NCBI GenBank assembly: GCA_013376995.1
Contig: JACAAZ010000012.1
Location: forward strand, 62,001-126,000
Direction: 5' to 3'
DNA from: Bacteroidota bacterium
GTDB lineage: Bacteria > Bacteroidota > Bacteroidia > Bacteroidales > UBA4417
Length of the DNA: 64,000 bases
A model generated the notes under the pieces. The model saw only the letters and a program-made list of their open reading frames with translations, was not told the DNA's origin and searched no databases. Below, in pieces: positions 19,536 to 27,184 of the stretch; position 1 is the first letter of the stretch; the number at the start of each line of letters is the position of its first letter. A program made the translations under genes and the position numbers.

Positions 19536-20320
19536 TACTGCCTCAACATATTAATAAAATAACCATGGTTGGTGCCGGAAATGTTGCCTGGCACCTGGCC
19601 AAGGGGTTATCTCTGAAAGGATACAAAATAGTCCAGGTATGGAGCCGGACAATAGAATCCGCATCGGAACTGGCCCAGAGGGTTAATGCTGAGCCTGCAG
19701 AAGACCTTGATTCCCTAACCCCTGAAACAGATTTATTTATTATTTCCGTAAGTGATTCTGCTATTACCGATGTTGTAAGTCAATTCAATCATTCCGGCTC
19801 CTTGATTGTACATACTTCAGGGTCCGTTTCAATGAATGAACTTGCCGGGAGATCGAATTCCTTCGGCGTATTTTATCCACTGCAAACATTTTCAAAATAT
19901 ATTCCTGTAAATCTTGCTGAAGTTCCTTTTTGCATAGAAGCATCCGGCAATAAGGAGCTTGGACTGATCAGGGAGGTTGCCCAAAGCCTCTCTTCAAATG
20001 TACATGAGATCAACAGTGAGGATAGGTTATTACTTCATCTTTCGGCAGTATTTGCATCGAATTATTCCAATTTCATGTATATGCTTGCCAGCGACATTCT
20101 TGATTCAAGAGGACTTAGTTTTGATTTGTTAAAGCCTTTGGTTGCTGAAACTGCACATAAGGTAATCACTTCTGCACCATCGCGGGTTCAGACAGGGCCT
20201 GCCAAGAGAGGCGATTTAAACACCATCGATAAACATATCAAATTGCTTGCATCCATGCCGGAATATGCCGAAATTTACCGGCTTCTCGCCGATAAGATAA
20301 GGCAGAGGTTTCATTCTTAA
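19532..20320 (+). CDS. Rossmann-like domain and DUF2520 protein, putative oxidoreductase
   Basis: A 262-residue protein with an N-terminal NAD(P)-binding fold shown by MVGAGNVAWHLAKGLSLKGY (residues 11-30) and a C-terminal helical DUF2520 domain with HLSAVFASNYSNFMYMLA and SRVQTGPAKRGD. The family resembles pyrroline-5-carboxylate or 6-phosphogluconate dehydrogenases, but its reaction is not established. It overlaps the ccmF-like gene by four bases and is followed 22 bases later by the kdsC-like gene. This order recurs in Bacteroidota. Confidence 0.85.
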   Translation: MILPQHINKITMVGAGNVAWHLAKGLSLKGYKIVQVWSRTIESASELAQRVNAEPAEDLDSLTPETDLFIISVSDSAITDVVSQFNHSGSLIVHTSGSVSMNELAGRSNSFGVFYPLQTFSKYIPVNLAEVPFCIEASGNKELGLIREVAQSLSSNVHEINSEDRLLLHLSAVFASNYSNFMYMLASDILDSRGLSFDLLKPLVAETAHKVITSAPSRVQTGPAKRGDLNTIDKHIKLLASMPEYAEIYRLLADKIRQRFHS

Positions 20321-20342
20321 TTTATTCAAGCAATTTCCTTCT

Positions 20343-20864
20343 ATGTCGAATTATAAAGAACGCCTGCTGAAGGTCAATACATTCATTTTTGATTATGATG
20401 GTGTCCTGTCTGATGGGATTGTTATCCTAATGAGCAATGGAGAAGCTTTGCGCACTGCAAATGTTAAAGATGGTTATGCCATTCAGCTGGCAATGAAGAA
20501 AGGGTACAGGATTGCAATCATATCTGGAGCATATTCTGAATCTGTTAAGAAAAGATTTGAGAACCTGAAGGTTAGCGATGTATTCCTGGGAGTGGATCAT
20601 AAGATACTAGTGTTTGAAGAGTACCTTACAAAACATTCAATATCTCCGGAGGAAGTCCTCTTTATGGGGGATGATATTCCTGATTATGAGATTATGCTAA
20701 AAGCAGGGGTTCCGACCTGCCCGGCAGATGCAGCTGAAGAGATTCGTTCGCTTGCAGTCTATATCTCACATCATAATGGTGGCCAGGGTTGCGTAAGGGA
20801 TATAATTGAACAGGTTATGAAAGTGCAGGGTAAGTGGATGAATGAAGACGCTTATCATTGGTAG
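20343..20864 (+). CDS. kdsC: KdsC-like 3-deoxy-D-manno-octulosonate 8-phosphate phosphatase
   Basis: A 173-residue HAD-superfamily phosphatase of the cap-less KdsC type. HAD motifs are FDYDGVLSDG (residues 17-26, nucleophile and acid/base aspartates), the threonine/serine motif AIISGAYSES, and GDDIPDYE in the C-terminal half. The family removes phosphate from Kdo-8-phosphate in lipopolysaccharide core synthesis, which fits the lpxB gene a few kilobases downstream. Some family members act on other sugar phosphates, so the substrate is inferred. Confidence 0.85.
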   Translation: MSNYKERLLKVNTFIFDYDGVLSDGIVILMSNGEALRTANVKDGYAIQLAMKKGYRIAIISGAYSESVKKRFENLKVSDVFLGVDHKILVFEEYLTKHSISPEEVLFMGDDIPDYEIMLKAGVPTCPADAAEEIRSLAVYISHHNGGQGCVRDIIEQVMKVQGKWMNEDAYHW

Positions 20865-20865
20865 G

Positions 20866-21060
20866 CGGGAGGCATGAATCGGAAAGCGGGAAACTGGTGG
20901 CTTGGAGGCAGGAGGTAGTAAGCGGTAAGCGAGATGGCGAAATAGAGGTATGACTGGGAAAAGCAGTCATTACATAACAGCCAGGTTGAACATGGCACAG
21001 GGCACATCGAATATGGCACACAGTGCACGCCACAAGGCAAACGGAATATTTGTTTCAAAT
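20866..21060. repeat. Degenerate GC-rich word repeat after kdsC
   Basis: This spacer is unlike its AT-rich surroundings. It contains repeated short words such as GGAGGCA, AAGCGG and GTAAGCG, ending in GAGATGGCGAAATAG, then ATGGCACAGGGCACAT and ATGGCACACAGTGCACG. It ends 70 bases before the UbiA start. It codes for nothing recognisable. A shorter piece with similar words is at 53648-53677. I interpret it as remains of a dispersed intergenic repeat family. Confidence 0.45.
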
Positions 21061-21129
21061 TCAAACTCACATATCTTTATTATGAATAACTGCTGATTCT
21101 GCAATTCTAATAACTAATCCCCAACTGAA

Positions 21130-22065
21130 TTGTTATCTATTCTCAAACTTATCCGATTCCCTAACCTGGTAATGATAGCTATTACCATGTATGCTTTTCG
21201 CTTTTTGGTAATTAAGCCCTACTATGGAATGAGTGGCACAGAATTCCAAATGGATTCTATTTCTTATGGATTGATGACATTCGTAACTATGTTGATTGCA
21301 GTTTCAGGGTATGTCAGCAATGATTACTTTGACCGGGAGATAGACCTTATCAACAAGCCTGGCAGGCCTTCTGTTTCAGGTAAAATAAAGGATGGTAGCC
21401 TGCTTGCCTCTGCTTCTATGGTTAGCATTTTCTGCCTGGCAGGAATGATTTACTTGTCGATCCGTTTGAATTCGGTTATCCCCTCAATAGTTCTGGGATT
21501 TGCCCTTTTTACAACCTGGTGGTACTCCTTAGTCCTCAAAAGAAGTTTCGTATGGGGAAACCTGGCAGTTTCGTTCATGACTTCCTGTACGCTTGGAATG
21601 GCCTGGTTCTTTGAATGGCTGTTATTAAAAGAATCTAAACCAGGACTTTATGAAACAGCAACCATTACTGCCATAGCAATCGGTATTTGTTTCTTCGCCT
21701 TCCTGCTCAGCATGATGCGCGAACTGGTCAAAGATCTGGAGGATATTGATGGAGACAAGGCTTTCGGATGCCGATCAATACCAATTGTAATGGGTATCAG
21801 CCGGTCGAAGATGCTTATATATATCATCAGCATCTTATTATATTTTAGCTTGATATATTGCCAATTATGGCTAAAGAACAACAACTTCCTGCTTGTGATA
21901 ATATGGCTTGTTCTTGCAGTTGAACTTCCATTATTATTTTTCCTTATCAGGTTAAGGTCAGCAGAAACATCATTACAATTTCACAAGGCCAGTAGTCAGC
22001 TAAAGAGGATAATGGCCGGTGGCATTGCGACCATGGCAGTAATCTGGTTAAACCTGAGGTTTTAG
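21130..22065 (+). CDS. UbiA-family prenyltransferase
   Basis: A 311-residue membrane prenyltransferase with eight or nine predicted helices. Both aspartate-rich motifs that bind magnesium and the prenyl diphosphate are present: NDYFDREIDLINKP (residues about 68-81) and DLEDIDGDKAFGCRS (about 202-216). In Bacteroidota such genes are often named geranylgeranylglycerol-phosphate geranylgeranyltransferase, but a role in quinone or heme-side-chain synthesis is equally possible. The start is probably the TTG at 21130, because the first ATG (21172) would cut into the first membrane helix. The Maf gene follows 15 bases later. Confidence 0.85.
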   Translation: MLSILKLIRFPNLVMIAITMYAFRFLVIKPYYGMSGTEFQMDSISYGLMTFVTMLIAVSGYVSNDYFDREIDLINKPGRPSVSGKIKDGSLLASASMVSIFCLAGMIYLSIRLNSVIPSIVLGFALFTTWWYSLVLKRSFVWGNLAVSFMTSCTLGMAWFFEWLLLKESKPGLYETATITAIAIGICFFAFLLSMMRELVKDLEDIDGDKAFGCRSIPIVMGISRSKMLIYIISILLYFSLIYCQLWLKNNNFLLVIIWLVLAVELPLLFFLIRLRSAETSLQFHKASSQLKRIMAGGIATMAVIWLNLRF

Positions 22066-22080
22066 AAAAAAAGAAGATAA

Positions 22081-22686
22081 ATGATTTCAGAAAAATACAA
22101 TCAATATCATTTTATACTTGGTTCAAAGTCTCCCCGAAGGCAACACCTGCTAAAAGAATTAGGCTTGCGATTTGAGATTGCAACCATTGACCTGGATGAG
22201 CATTATCCATCAGAATTGAAAGCAGAAAATATTGCCCGTTATCTTTGCGGAATAAAGGCAGATGCCTTTAACCTGGAATTATATCCGGATAATACAGTAC
22301 TAATCACAGCTGATACCATTGTGTGGCTGGAAGGTCAATGTATTGGCAAACCCAAGGATAAAACTGATGCAATACGCATGCTGTCATTACTCTCCGGCAA
22401 ACAACATACTGTCTATTCAGGTATCTGCCTTATGACGAAAGAACGAAAGCATATCTTTCATTCAGCAACTACGGTTAATTTCAAAAAGCTGCAGCCTGAG
22501 GAGATTGAGTACTATATTGCTCATCACAGGCCTTATGATAAAGCCGGATCCTATGGGATCCAGGATTGGATAGGTTATAGCGGTATAACCGGAATCAATG
22601 GTTGCTATTACAATGTGATGGGATTCCCTGTCCAGAGGTTTTCAGATGAGCTTGAAGCATTTCTTGGAGGGGAATTAAAGGAATAA
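22081..22686 (+). CDS. maf: Maf-type nucleoside triphosphate pyrophosphatase
   Basis: A 201-residue Maf/YhdE family protein. These hydrolyse dTTP, UTP and modified nucleotides to monophosphates and act in house-cleaning and division control. Motifs are LGSKSPRRQHLLKELGL at residues 13-29, ADTIVWLEGQCIGKPKD, LLSGKQHTVYSG, and DKAGSYGIQDWIG near the C-terminus. The last is typical of the dTTP/UTP-specific branch. It sits in the UbiA-Maf-DUF502-SurE run. Confidence 0.92.
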   Translation: MISEKYNQYHFILGSKSPRRQHLLKELGLRFEIATIDLDEHYPSELKAENIARYLCGIKADAFNLELYPDNTVLITADTIVWLEGQCIGKPKDKTDAIRMLSLLSGKQHTVYSGICLMTKERKHIFHSATTVNFKKLQPEEIEYYIAHHRPYDKAGSYGIQDWIGYSGITGINGCYYNVMGFPVQRFSDELEAFLGGELKE

Positions 22687-22742
22687 GCATCATTACTTAT
22701 CAGGAGTATTTTTTCAACTGTTACCAGGACATCCCTCAACCT

Positions 22743-22774
22743 GTTTTCCCGTGGCAATTAAATCCGTAATTTTG
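22743..22774 (+). promoter_or_regulatory. Candidate internal promoter before the DUF502 gene
   Basis: TAATTTTG at 22767-22774 matches the -7 consensus, and TTTT ends 19 bases upstream (22744-22747) as a weak -33 element. The start codon is at 22798. This would let DUF502, surE and lpxB be expressed independently of the upstream genes, from which they are separated by 111 bases. Confidence 0.45.
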
Positions 22775-22797
22775 CCTGAGATTTCAATCTGATCATA

Positions 22798-23409
22798 ATG
22801 TCAAAACTCATCCGGTATTTCCTTCAGGGGCTTTTATTGTTGGCACCAATAGCCATAACAGTTTATGCCCTGGTAGTGTTGTTTGAATTTGTTGACGGGC
22901 TCCTGATCAGCTACCTTACCGAATTGATAGGCTTCAGAATCCCGGGACTCGGACTCATAATTATTTTGGCTACCATTACCCTGGTAGGATTGATGGGCTC
23001 CACCATTCTGTTTAAGCCTATTATTAACTCCATCGACCGTCTCGTAAGCCAGGCTCCGTTAGTCAACATTATTTACACTTCTATCAAGGATTTCATGTCT
23101 GCTTTTGTCGGGAAGGACAAAAAATTCAATGAGCCTGTCCTCGTAAAAGTGAACAAGGATTCTGAGCTTGAGAAACTTGGGTTCATTACCCAACACGATC
23201 TTACCAAGCTTGGGCTTGAAAAGGGTAAAGTAGCAGTCTACCTGCCACATTCCTATAATTTTTCCGGGAACTTGTTTATTGTATCCTCCGAAAATGTAAG
23301 GCCTATTGATGCTTCACCCGCTGAAGTTATGAAATTTATTGTAACAGCAGGAGTTACCAGCATACCGGGCAGCCTGCATCCGGAGGGTTCTGAAGAAAAA
23401 CCTGTATAA
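22798..23409 (+). CDS. DUF502 family membrane protein
   Basis: A 203-residue protein with two N-terminal membrane helices (about residues 8-30 and 50-75) and a conserved soluble part with VSQAPLVNIIYTSIKDFMSA, AVYLPHSYNFSGNLFIV and a C-terminal SIPGSL segment. The family is widespread in bacteria and its function is unknown. It is followed 30 bases later by surE. Confidence 0.85.
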   Translation: MSKLIRYFLQGLLLLAPIAITVYALVVLFEFVDGLLISYLTELIGFRIPGLGLIIILATITLVGLMGSTILFKPIINSIDRLVSQAPLVNIIYTSIKDFMSAFVGKDKKFNEPVLVKVNKDSELEKLGFITQHDLTKLGLEKGKVAVYLPHSYNFSGNLFIVSSENVRPIDASPAEVMKFIVTAGVTSIPGSLHPEGSEEKPV

Positions 23410-23439
23410 CCCCTGCCCTATCCAACGTGTGACTTAATA

Positions 23440-24225
23440 ATGAGTAAACCTAAAATATTGATCACCAACGACGATGGCATATCTGCCCCGGGCTTGCGTT
23501 ATCTCATTGAGGTAATGAAAGAACTTGGAGATTTGGTCATCATTGCGCCTGATAAACCACAATCAGGCATGGCACATGCCGTGACTATTCAAACGCCTCT
23601 CAGGATTCATGAAATTGTCAATACTCCTGGTTACCAGGAATATTCATGCAGTGGAACACCTGTCGATTGTGTTAAACTTGGCCAGAAGGTGATTATGAAA
23701 TGTAATCCCGACCTTATCGTTTCTGGTATTAATCATGGATCCAACTCTTCAATTAATGTGTTGTACTCAGGGACCATGGCTGCAGTAATAGAGGGAGCAA
23801 TGGAGGACATTCCAGCAATAGGGTTTTCACTCAACGATTATGCCTATCATGCAGATTTCAGTCATTGTGCACCCTATATCCTAACTATATCAAAACAAGT
23901 GCTTGGAAATGGACTGCCGGATGGTGTTTGCCTGAATGTAAATTTTCCGGAAAAAAACAGTTCTCCAATCAAGGGTATCAAGGTTGTCAGGCAAGCCAAG
24001 GCTTTTTGGGATGAGAGTTTCGATGAAAGAAAAGACCCTCACCGGCGCAGCTATTTCTGGCTACAGGGGGAATTTGTATGCAAGGATACAGCCGATGATA
24101 CTGACCAATGGGCGCTTAAGAATAATTATGTAAGCCTTGTTCCCGTGAGCATTGACCTTACAGCTCATCATGCCATGAAAGAAATCAAGAAATGGGATTT
24201 CCCGGCAAATACCAGTAATCAATAA
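23440..24225 (+). CDS. surE: 5'/3'-nucleotidase SurE
   Basis: A 261-residue SurE phosphatase, a metal-dependent enzyme that dephosphorylates nucleoside monophosphates. The metal-binding start ILITNDDGISAPGL (residues 6-19), the IIAPDKPQSGMAHAVT block, SGTPVDCVKLG and SGINHGSNSSINVLYSGTMA are all conserved. In many bacteria surE lies with stress or envelope genes. Here a small membrane protein gene and lpxB follow. Confidence 0.95.
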   Translation: MSKPKILITNDDGISAPGLRYLIEVMKELGDLVIIAPDKPQSGMAHAVTIQTPLRIHEIVNTPGYQEYSCSGTPVDCVKLGQKVIMKCNPDLIVSGINHGSNSSINVLYSGTMAAVIEGAMEDIPAIGFSLNDYAYHADFSHCAPYILTISKQVLGNGLPDGVCLNVNFPEKNSSPIKGIKVVRQAKAFWDESFDERKDPHRRSYFWLQGEFVCKDTADDTDQWALKNNYVSLVPVSIDLTAHHAMKEIKKWDFPANTSNQ

Positions 24226-24235
24226 CAGATCTTGC

Positions 24236-24550
24236 ATGAATCTACGGAAACTGCTTCGGTCGAACACTTACCTAACCGGGATACTTATTGGAATCATCAG
24301 TCCCATTCCAACTATTGCTATTCTTGCTTTATTGTTCAGGCTGATAATGCACCTCACAGGGAACCACACCTTTATTGATGACCGGGGAATCCTTCTGCTG
24401 GGCATTGTACCTGATATTTTGTTAATAAGGTACTTCCTGATCAAAGCCAATGATGAAAAAACTGCAAGAAGCCTTGTCTTTGTAACTGCCGTGCTAGTCA
24501 TTCTCTTTTTTATGTTCATCCATAACCAACCTTTTAATTTACCCTTCTGA
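24236..24550 (+). CDS. Small membrane protein of unknown function
   Basis: A 104-residue protein with three predicted membrane helices (about residues 13-38, 48-66 and 80-97) and few charges. I do not recognise a family. It starts 10 bases after surE and ends 26 bases before lpxB, so it is probably a real member of this operon. Possible roles linked to lipid A or the envelope are only inferred from its neighbours. Confidence 0.7.
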   Translation: MNLRKLLRSNTYLTGILIGIISPIPTIAILALLFRLIMHLTGNHTFIDDRGILLLGIVPDILLIRYFLIKANDEKTARSLVFVTAVLVILFFMFIHNQPFNLPF

Positions 24551-24576
24551 GTCCACCAGTCAGTTAAGTTCCAGGA

Positions 24577-25698
24577 ATGAAATACTACGTAATTGCCGGT
24601 GAAGCCTCAGGTGATCTTCATGGATCAAGGCTGATCAGGGAGATAAAAATACAGGATTCTGATGCCCAATTCCGTTGCTGGGGAGGAGATCGTATGCAAA
24701 AGGCTGGTGGAGTTATCGTCAAACATTACCGTGACCTGGCATTTATGGGCTTCCTCGAAGTAATTCTAAATATCAGGACCATTCTGAAAAACATCCGTGA
24801 TTGCAAAAAAGATATCTTAAGTTGGAGGCCTGATGCAATCATACTTGTCGATTACCCGGGATTCAATATGCGAATTGCTCAATTTGCCCGAGATGCCGGT
24901 TTCAAGGTTATCTACTATATTGCTCCGCAAATGTGGGCATGGAACCAAAGCCGGGTGCACAAGGTTCACAAAAGGACCGACCTAGCATTTGTGGTACTTC
25001 CTTTTGAAAAGGAATTTCACGCCAAATTCGGATACCATGTTGAATTTGTAGGACATCCCTTGCTTGATTCCATCGACGAATTTAAACCAGATCCGAATTT
25101 TCGTGAGAGAAATAAACTTTCTTCCAAACCTATCATTGCTATTGTTCCAGGAAGCCGTAAGCAGGAAATCTCAAGGATCTTGCCTATCATGGCCAGCGTG
25201 ATTCCTGATTTTCCGGATTACCAATTCATAATTGCAGGAGTTAGTTCTCTGGAGGAGAAGTTCTACAGGAAATTCCTGGATAGTAACCAATTGAAGATAA
25301 TCACAGGACAAACCTATGATTTGCTCAGTAATTCAGAGGCTGCACTTGTAACTTCAGGAACCGCAACACTGGAAACCGGTTTATTAGGCACCCCACAGGT
25401 GGTTTGTTATAAGATGAGTTTCTTAACGGCATTGTTAGCCTGGATTTTTATCAAAGTTGAGCACATTTCACTGGTAAACCTCGTGCTTGGGAGAACAGCG
25501 GTAACCGAACTTATCCAGTACCGGTTCACACGAAAAAGTGTAGGCAAGGAACTTGGCCAGCTCCTTAAAAATCCTGAAAACAGGAGGCGTATGATGGATG
25601 ACTATGATGAAATGCGTGAAAAACTAGGTAAAAACGGTGCTTCAGCCAAAGCTTCCAAACTCATAGTTCCCCTTGTTAAAAATGATAAAAAACTCTAA
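24577..25698 (+). CDS. lpxB: Lipid-A-disaccharide synthase
   Basis: A 373-residue GT19 glycosyltransferase joining UDP-2,3-diacylglucosamine and lipid X to form the lipid A disaccharide at the inner face of the inner membrane. Signatures are YYVIAGEASGDLHGSRL (residues 3-19), CWGGDRMQKAGG, DYPGFNMRIA, YYIAPQMWAWNQSR and VPGSRKQEI, with TSGTATLETGLLGTPQVVCY in the nucleotide-binding part. Together with the kdsC-like gene it shows that the host makes lipopolysaccharide. The TPR lipoprotein gene follows 10 bases later. Confidence 0.96.
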   Translation: MKYYVIAGEASGDLHGSRLIREIKIQDSDAQFRCWGGDRMQKAGGVIVKHYRDLAFMGFLEVILNIRTILKNIRDCKKDILSWRPDAIILVDYPGFNMRIAQFARDAGFKVIYYIAPQMWAWNQSRVHKVHKRTDLAFVVLPFEKEFHAKFGYHVEFVGHPLLDSIDEFKPDPNFRERNKLSSKPIIAIVPGSRKQEISRILPIMASVIPDFPDYQFIIAGVSSLEEKFYRKFLDSNQLKIITGQTYDLLSNSEAALVTSGTATLETGLLGTPQVVCYKMSFLTALLAWIFIKVEHISLVNLVLGRTAVTELIQYRFTRKSVGKELGQLLKNPENRRRMMDDYDEMREKLGKNGASAKASKLIVPLVKNDKKL

Positions 25699-25708
25699 AT
25701 AACACAAG

Positions 25709-26758
25709 ATGAAAAAACTCATTGATTTAGGCATTCTTTCCATTACAGGCCTGACTCTGTTTGCTTGTGGAGGAAATGCCACAACACAAAAAATATCACA
25801 TACTGATACTGTCATTACCCCTCCTGATACGATTCACAGGATAGATTCAATCAATAAAGCATCAGTCCTGACAGATACAAGCTGGAGCAAAGCAGCTAAA
25901 ACCATGACTGATGAAAAAGGGTTAAAGATGGCTCCGGGCAATAAAAAAGGTGAGATTGTAAAAGGGAATCTTTCAAAACCGAACTCCGGCCCTCCTACAA
26001 TGGTTAATCCTTTCAGGCCGCAAGAACTAATGGATGGTATTAAGAAGGCGCAATCAGGTGACGTGAAAGGGTCGATTCCATTCTTTACAGAAGCTATTAA
26101 GAAGAATCCCAAGAATTATAATGCTTATTTCTACCGTGCCAAGGCAAAGGTTGAAACAGGTGACAACCAGGGTGCACTTGAAGACATTAATCTTGCTATT
26201 CAGAACAATAGTCATGAGGCCCTGTATTTTTATTACAGGGGTAAGCTCTATAGTGACCGTGCTGAAAGTAACCTGGCAATGAATGATTTTAATATGGCCA
26301 TAAAGTTAAAACATGACTTTACGGATGCCTTAAATTACCGTGGTGTAGAAAAAGCTAAACTAGGTAAGCACCAGGATGCAATCCAGGATTATGATTCAGC
26401 AATACTTACAAATCCCAATTATGCACTTTGCTATTATAATAAAGGAACATCCCAGGCATCCCTTGGAGATTATAAAGGAGCCATTGAAACATTAACCAAA
26501 GCACTTGGTATTGATGCCAAGCATAAACTAAGTTTGCTGAACAGGGGAAATTGTTATGTGCAGCTTGGGAATTACAAGCTTGCCATTGCAGACTTTACTG
26601 CTGTTATACAAATGGACCCAAAGAATGGAGATGCATACTTTAATCGTGGGGCGGCATATTACCTCGAAGGCGACAAGAATATGTGCACAGACTGGAAGAT
26701 GGCTTTGAAACTTGGGAATACAAAGGCAAAGGATATGCTTAACAAAAATTGCAAATAG
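25709..26758 (+). CDS. TPR-repeat lipoprotein
   Basis: A 349-residue lipoprotein with signal peptide MKKLIDLGILSITGLTLFAC; the cysteine at residue 20 is the likely lipidation site. A low-complexity linker leads to six or seven tetratricopeptide repeats from about residue 108 to the C-terminus (for example AYFYRAKAKVETGDNQGALEDI and AYFNRGAAYYLEGDKN). Such proteins act as periplasmic or outer-membrane scaffolds. The partner is unknown. It is the last gene of the lpxB run and is followed by a terminator. Confidence 0.85.
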   Translation: MKKLIDLGILSITGLTLFACGGNATTQKISHTDTVITPPDTIHRIDSINKASVLTDTSWSKAAKTMTDEKGLKMAPGNKKGEIVKGNLSKPNSGPPTMVNPFRPQELMDGIKKAQSGDVKGSIPFFTEAIKKNPKNYNAYFYRAKAKVETGDNQGALEDINLAIQNNSHEALYFYYRGKLYSDRAESNLAMNDFNMAIKLKHDFTDALNYRGVEKAKLGKHQDAIQDYDSAILTNPNYALCYYNKGTSQASLGDYKGAIETLTKALGIDAKHKLSLLNRGNCYVQLGNYKLAIADFTAVIQMDPKNGDAYFNRGAAYYLEGDKNMCTDWKMALKLGNTKAKDMLNKNCK

Positions 26759-26839
26759 TCTTTATAATTTGAATTCAGGAGATATCTTTCATTGTTTCAA
26801 TGTGAATTTGTAAACCTGAACAGGTAATCAAACCAAAAT

Positions 26840-26869
26840 AAAGCAGCGGCTCAAACTTGCTGCTTTTTT
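26840..26869 (+). terminator. Rho-independent terminator of the surE-lpxB-TPR operon
   Basis: AAAGCAGC at 26840-26847 pairs with GCTGCTTT at 26859-26866 around an 11-base loop and runs into TTTTTT. It lies 82 bases after the TPR gene. Confidence 0.8.
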
Positions 26870-27135
26870 CATGTAACTGACCATTCGGATGCTCATCCAA
26901 ATGAGATGTTATATAAAGCAAAAACCTTTGTCTGAAGCGAAGGTTAAAATCAAGACACAACAATCCCAGGTTCTCTCCATAAATTCTAACACTGCTGCTT
27001 AATCTGCGTTCCGCAACAAGGTAGATTGGCCTGGCTGCGTCTCATAAGACCGATTCGTAGAGTTCTATGAATAACATCAATTGATAAAGTGCTTAGCTCC
27101 GTCAGCAGCTGATCAGAAAATTTAGTCCGATGAAT
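26870..27135. other. Intergenic spacer between convergent genes
   Basis: This is the rest of the 426-base gap between the TPR gene and the giant repeat protein. I see no gene, tRNA or repeat here apart from the two terminators listed at its edges. Confidence 0.6.
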
Positions 27136-27171
27136 AAAAAAAGGGGCTGTCAAAAATTGGCAGCCCCTTTT
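27136..27171 (-). terminator. Strong terminator of the giant repeat-protein gene
   Basis: AAAAGGGGCTGTC (27139-27151) pairs with GGCAGCCCCTTTT (27159-27171) around a 7-base loop. On the minus strand the stem is followed by a run of seven T residues. It lies 14 bases after the stop at 27185. The symmetrical A and T runs let it also stop plus-strand transcripts. Confidence 0.85.
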
Positions 27172-27184
27172 ATACAGTTAATGA

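Noticed and set aside
20815-21070. Two minus-strand frames of about 70 codons after kdsC
   Set aside because: They lie in the degenerate word repeat, are rich in Cys, Ser and Pro, overlap each other and have no homology that I recognise.
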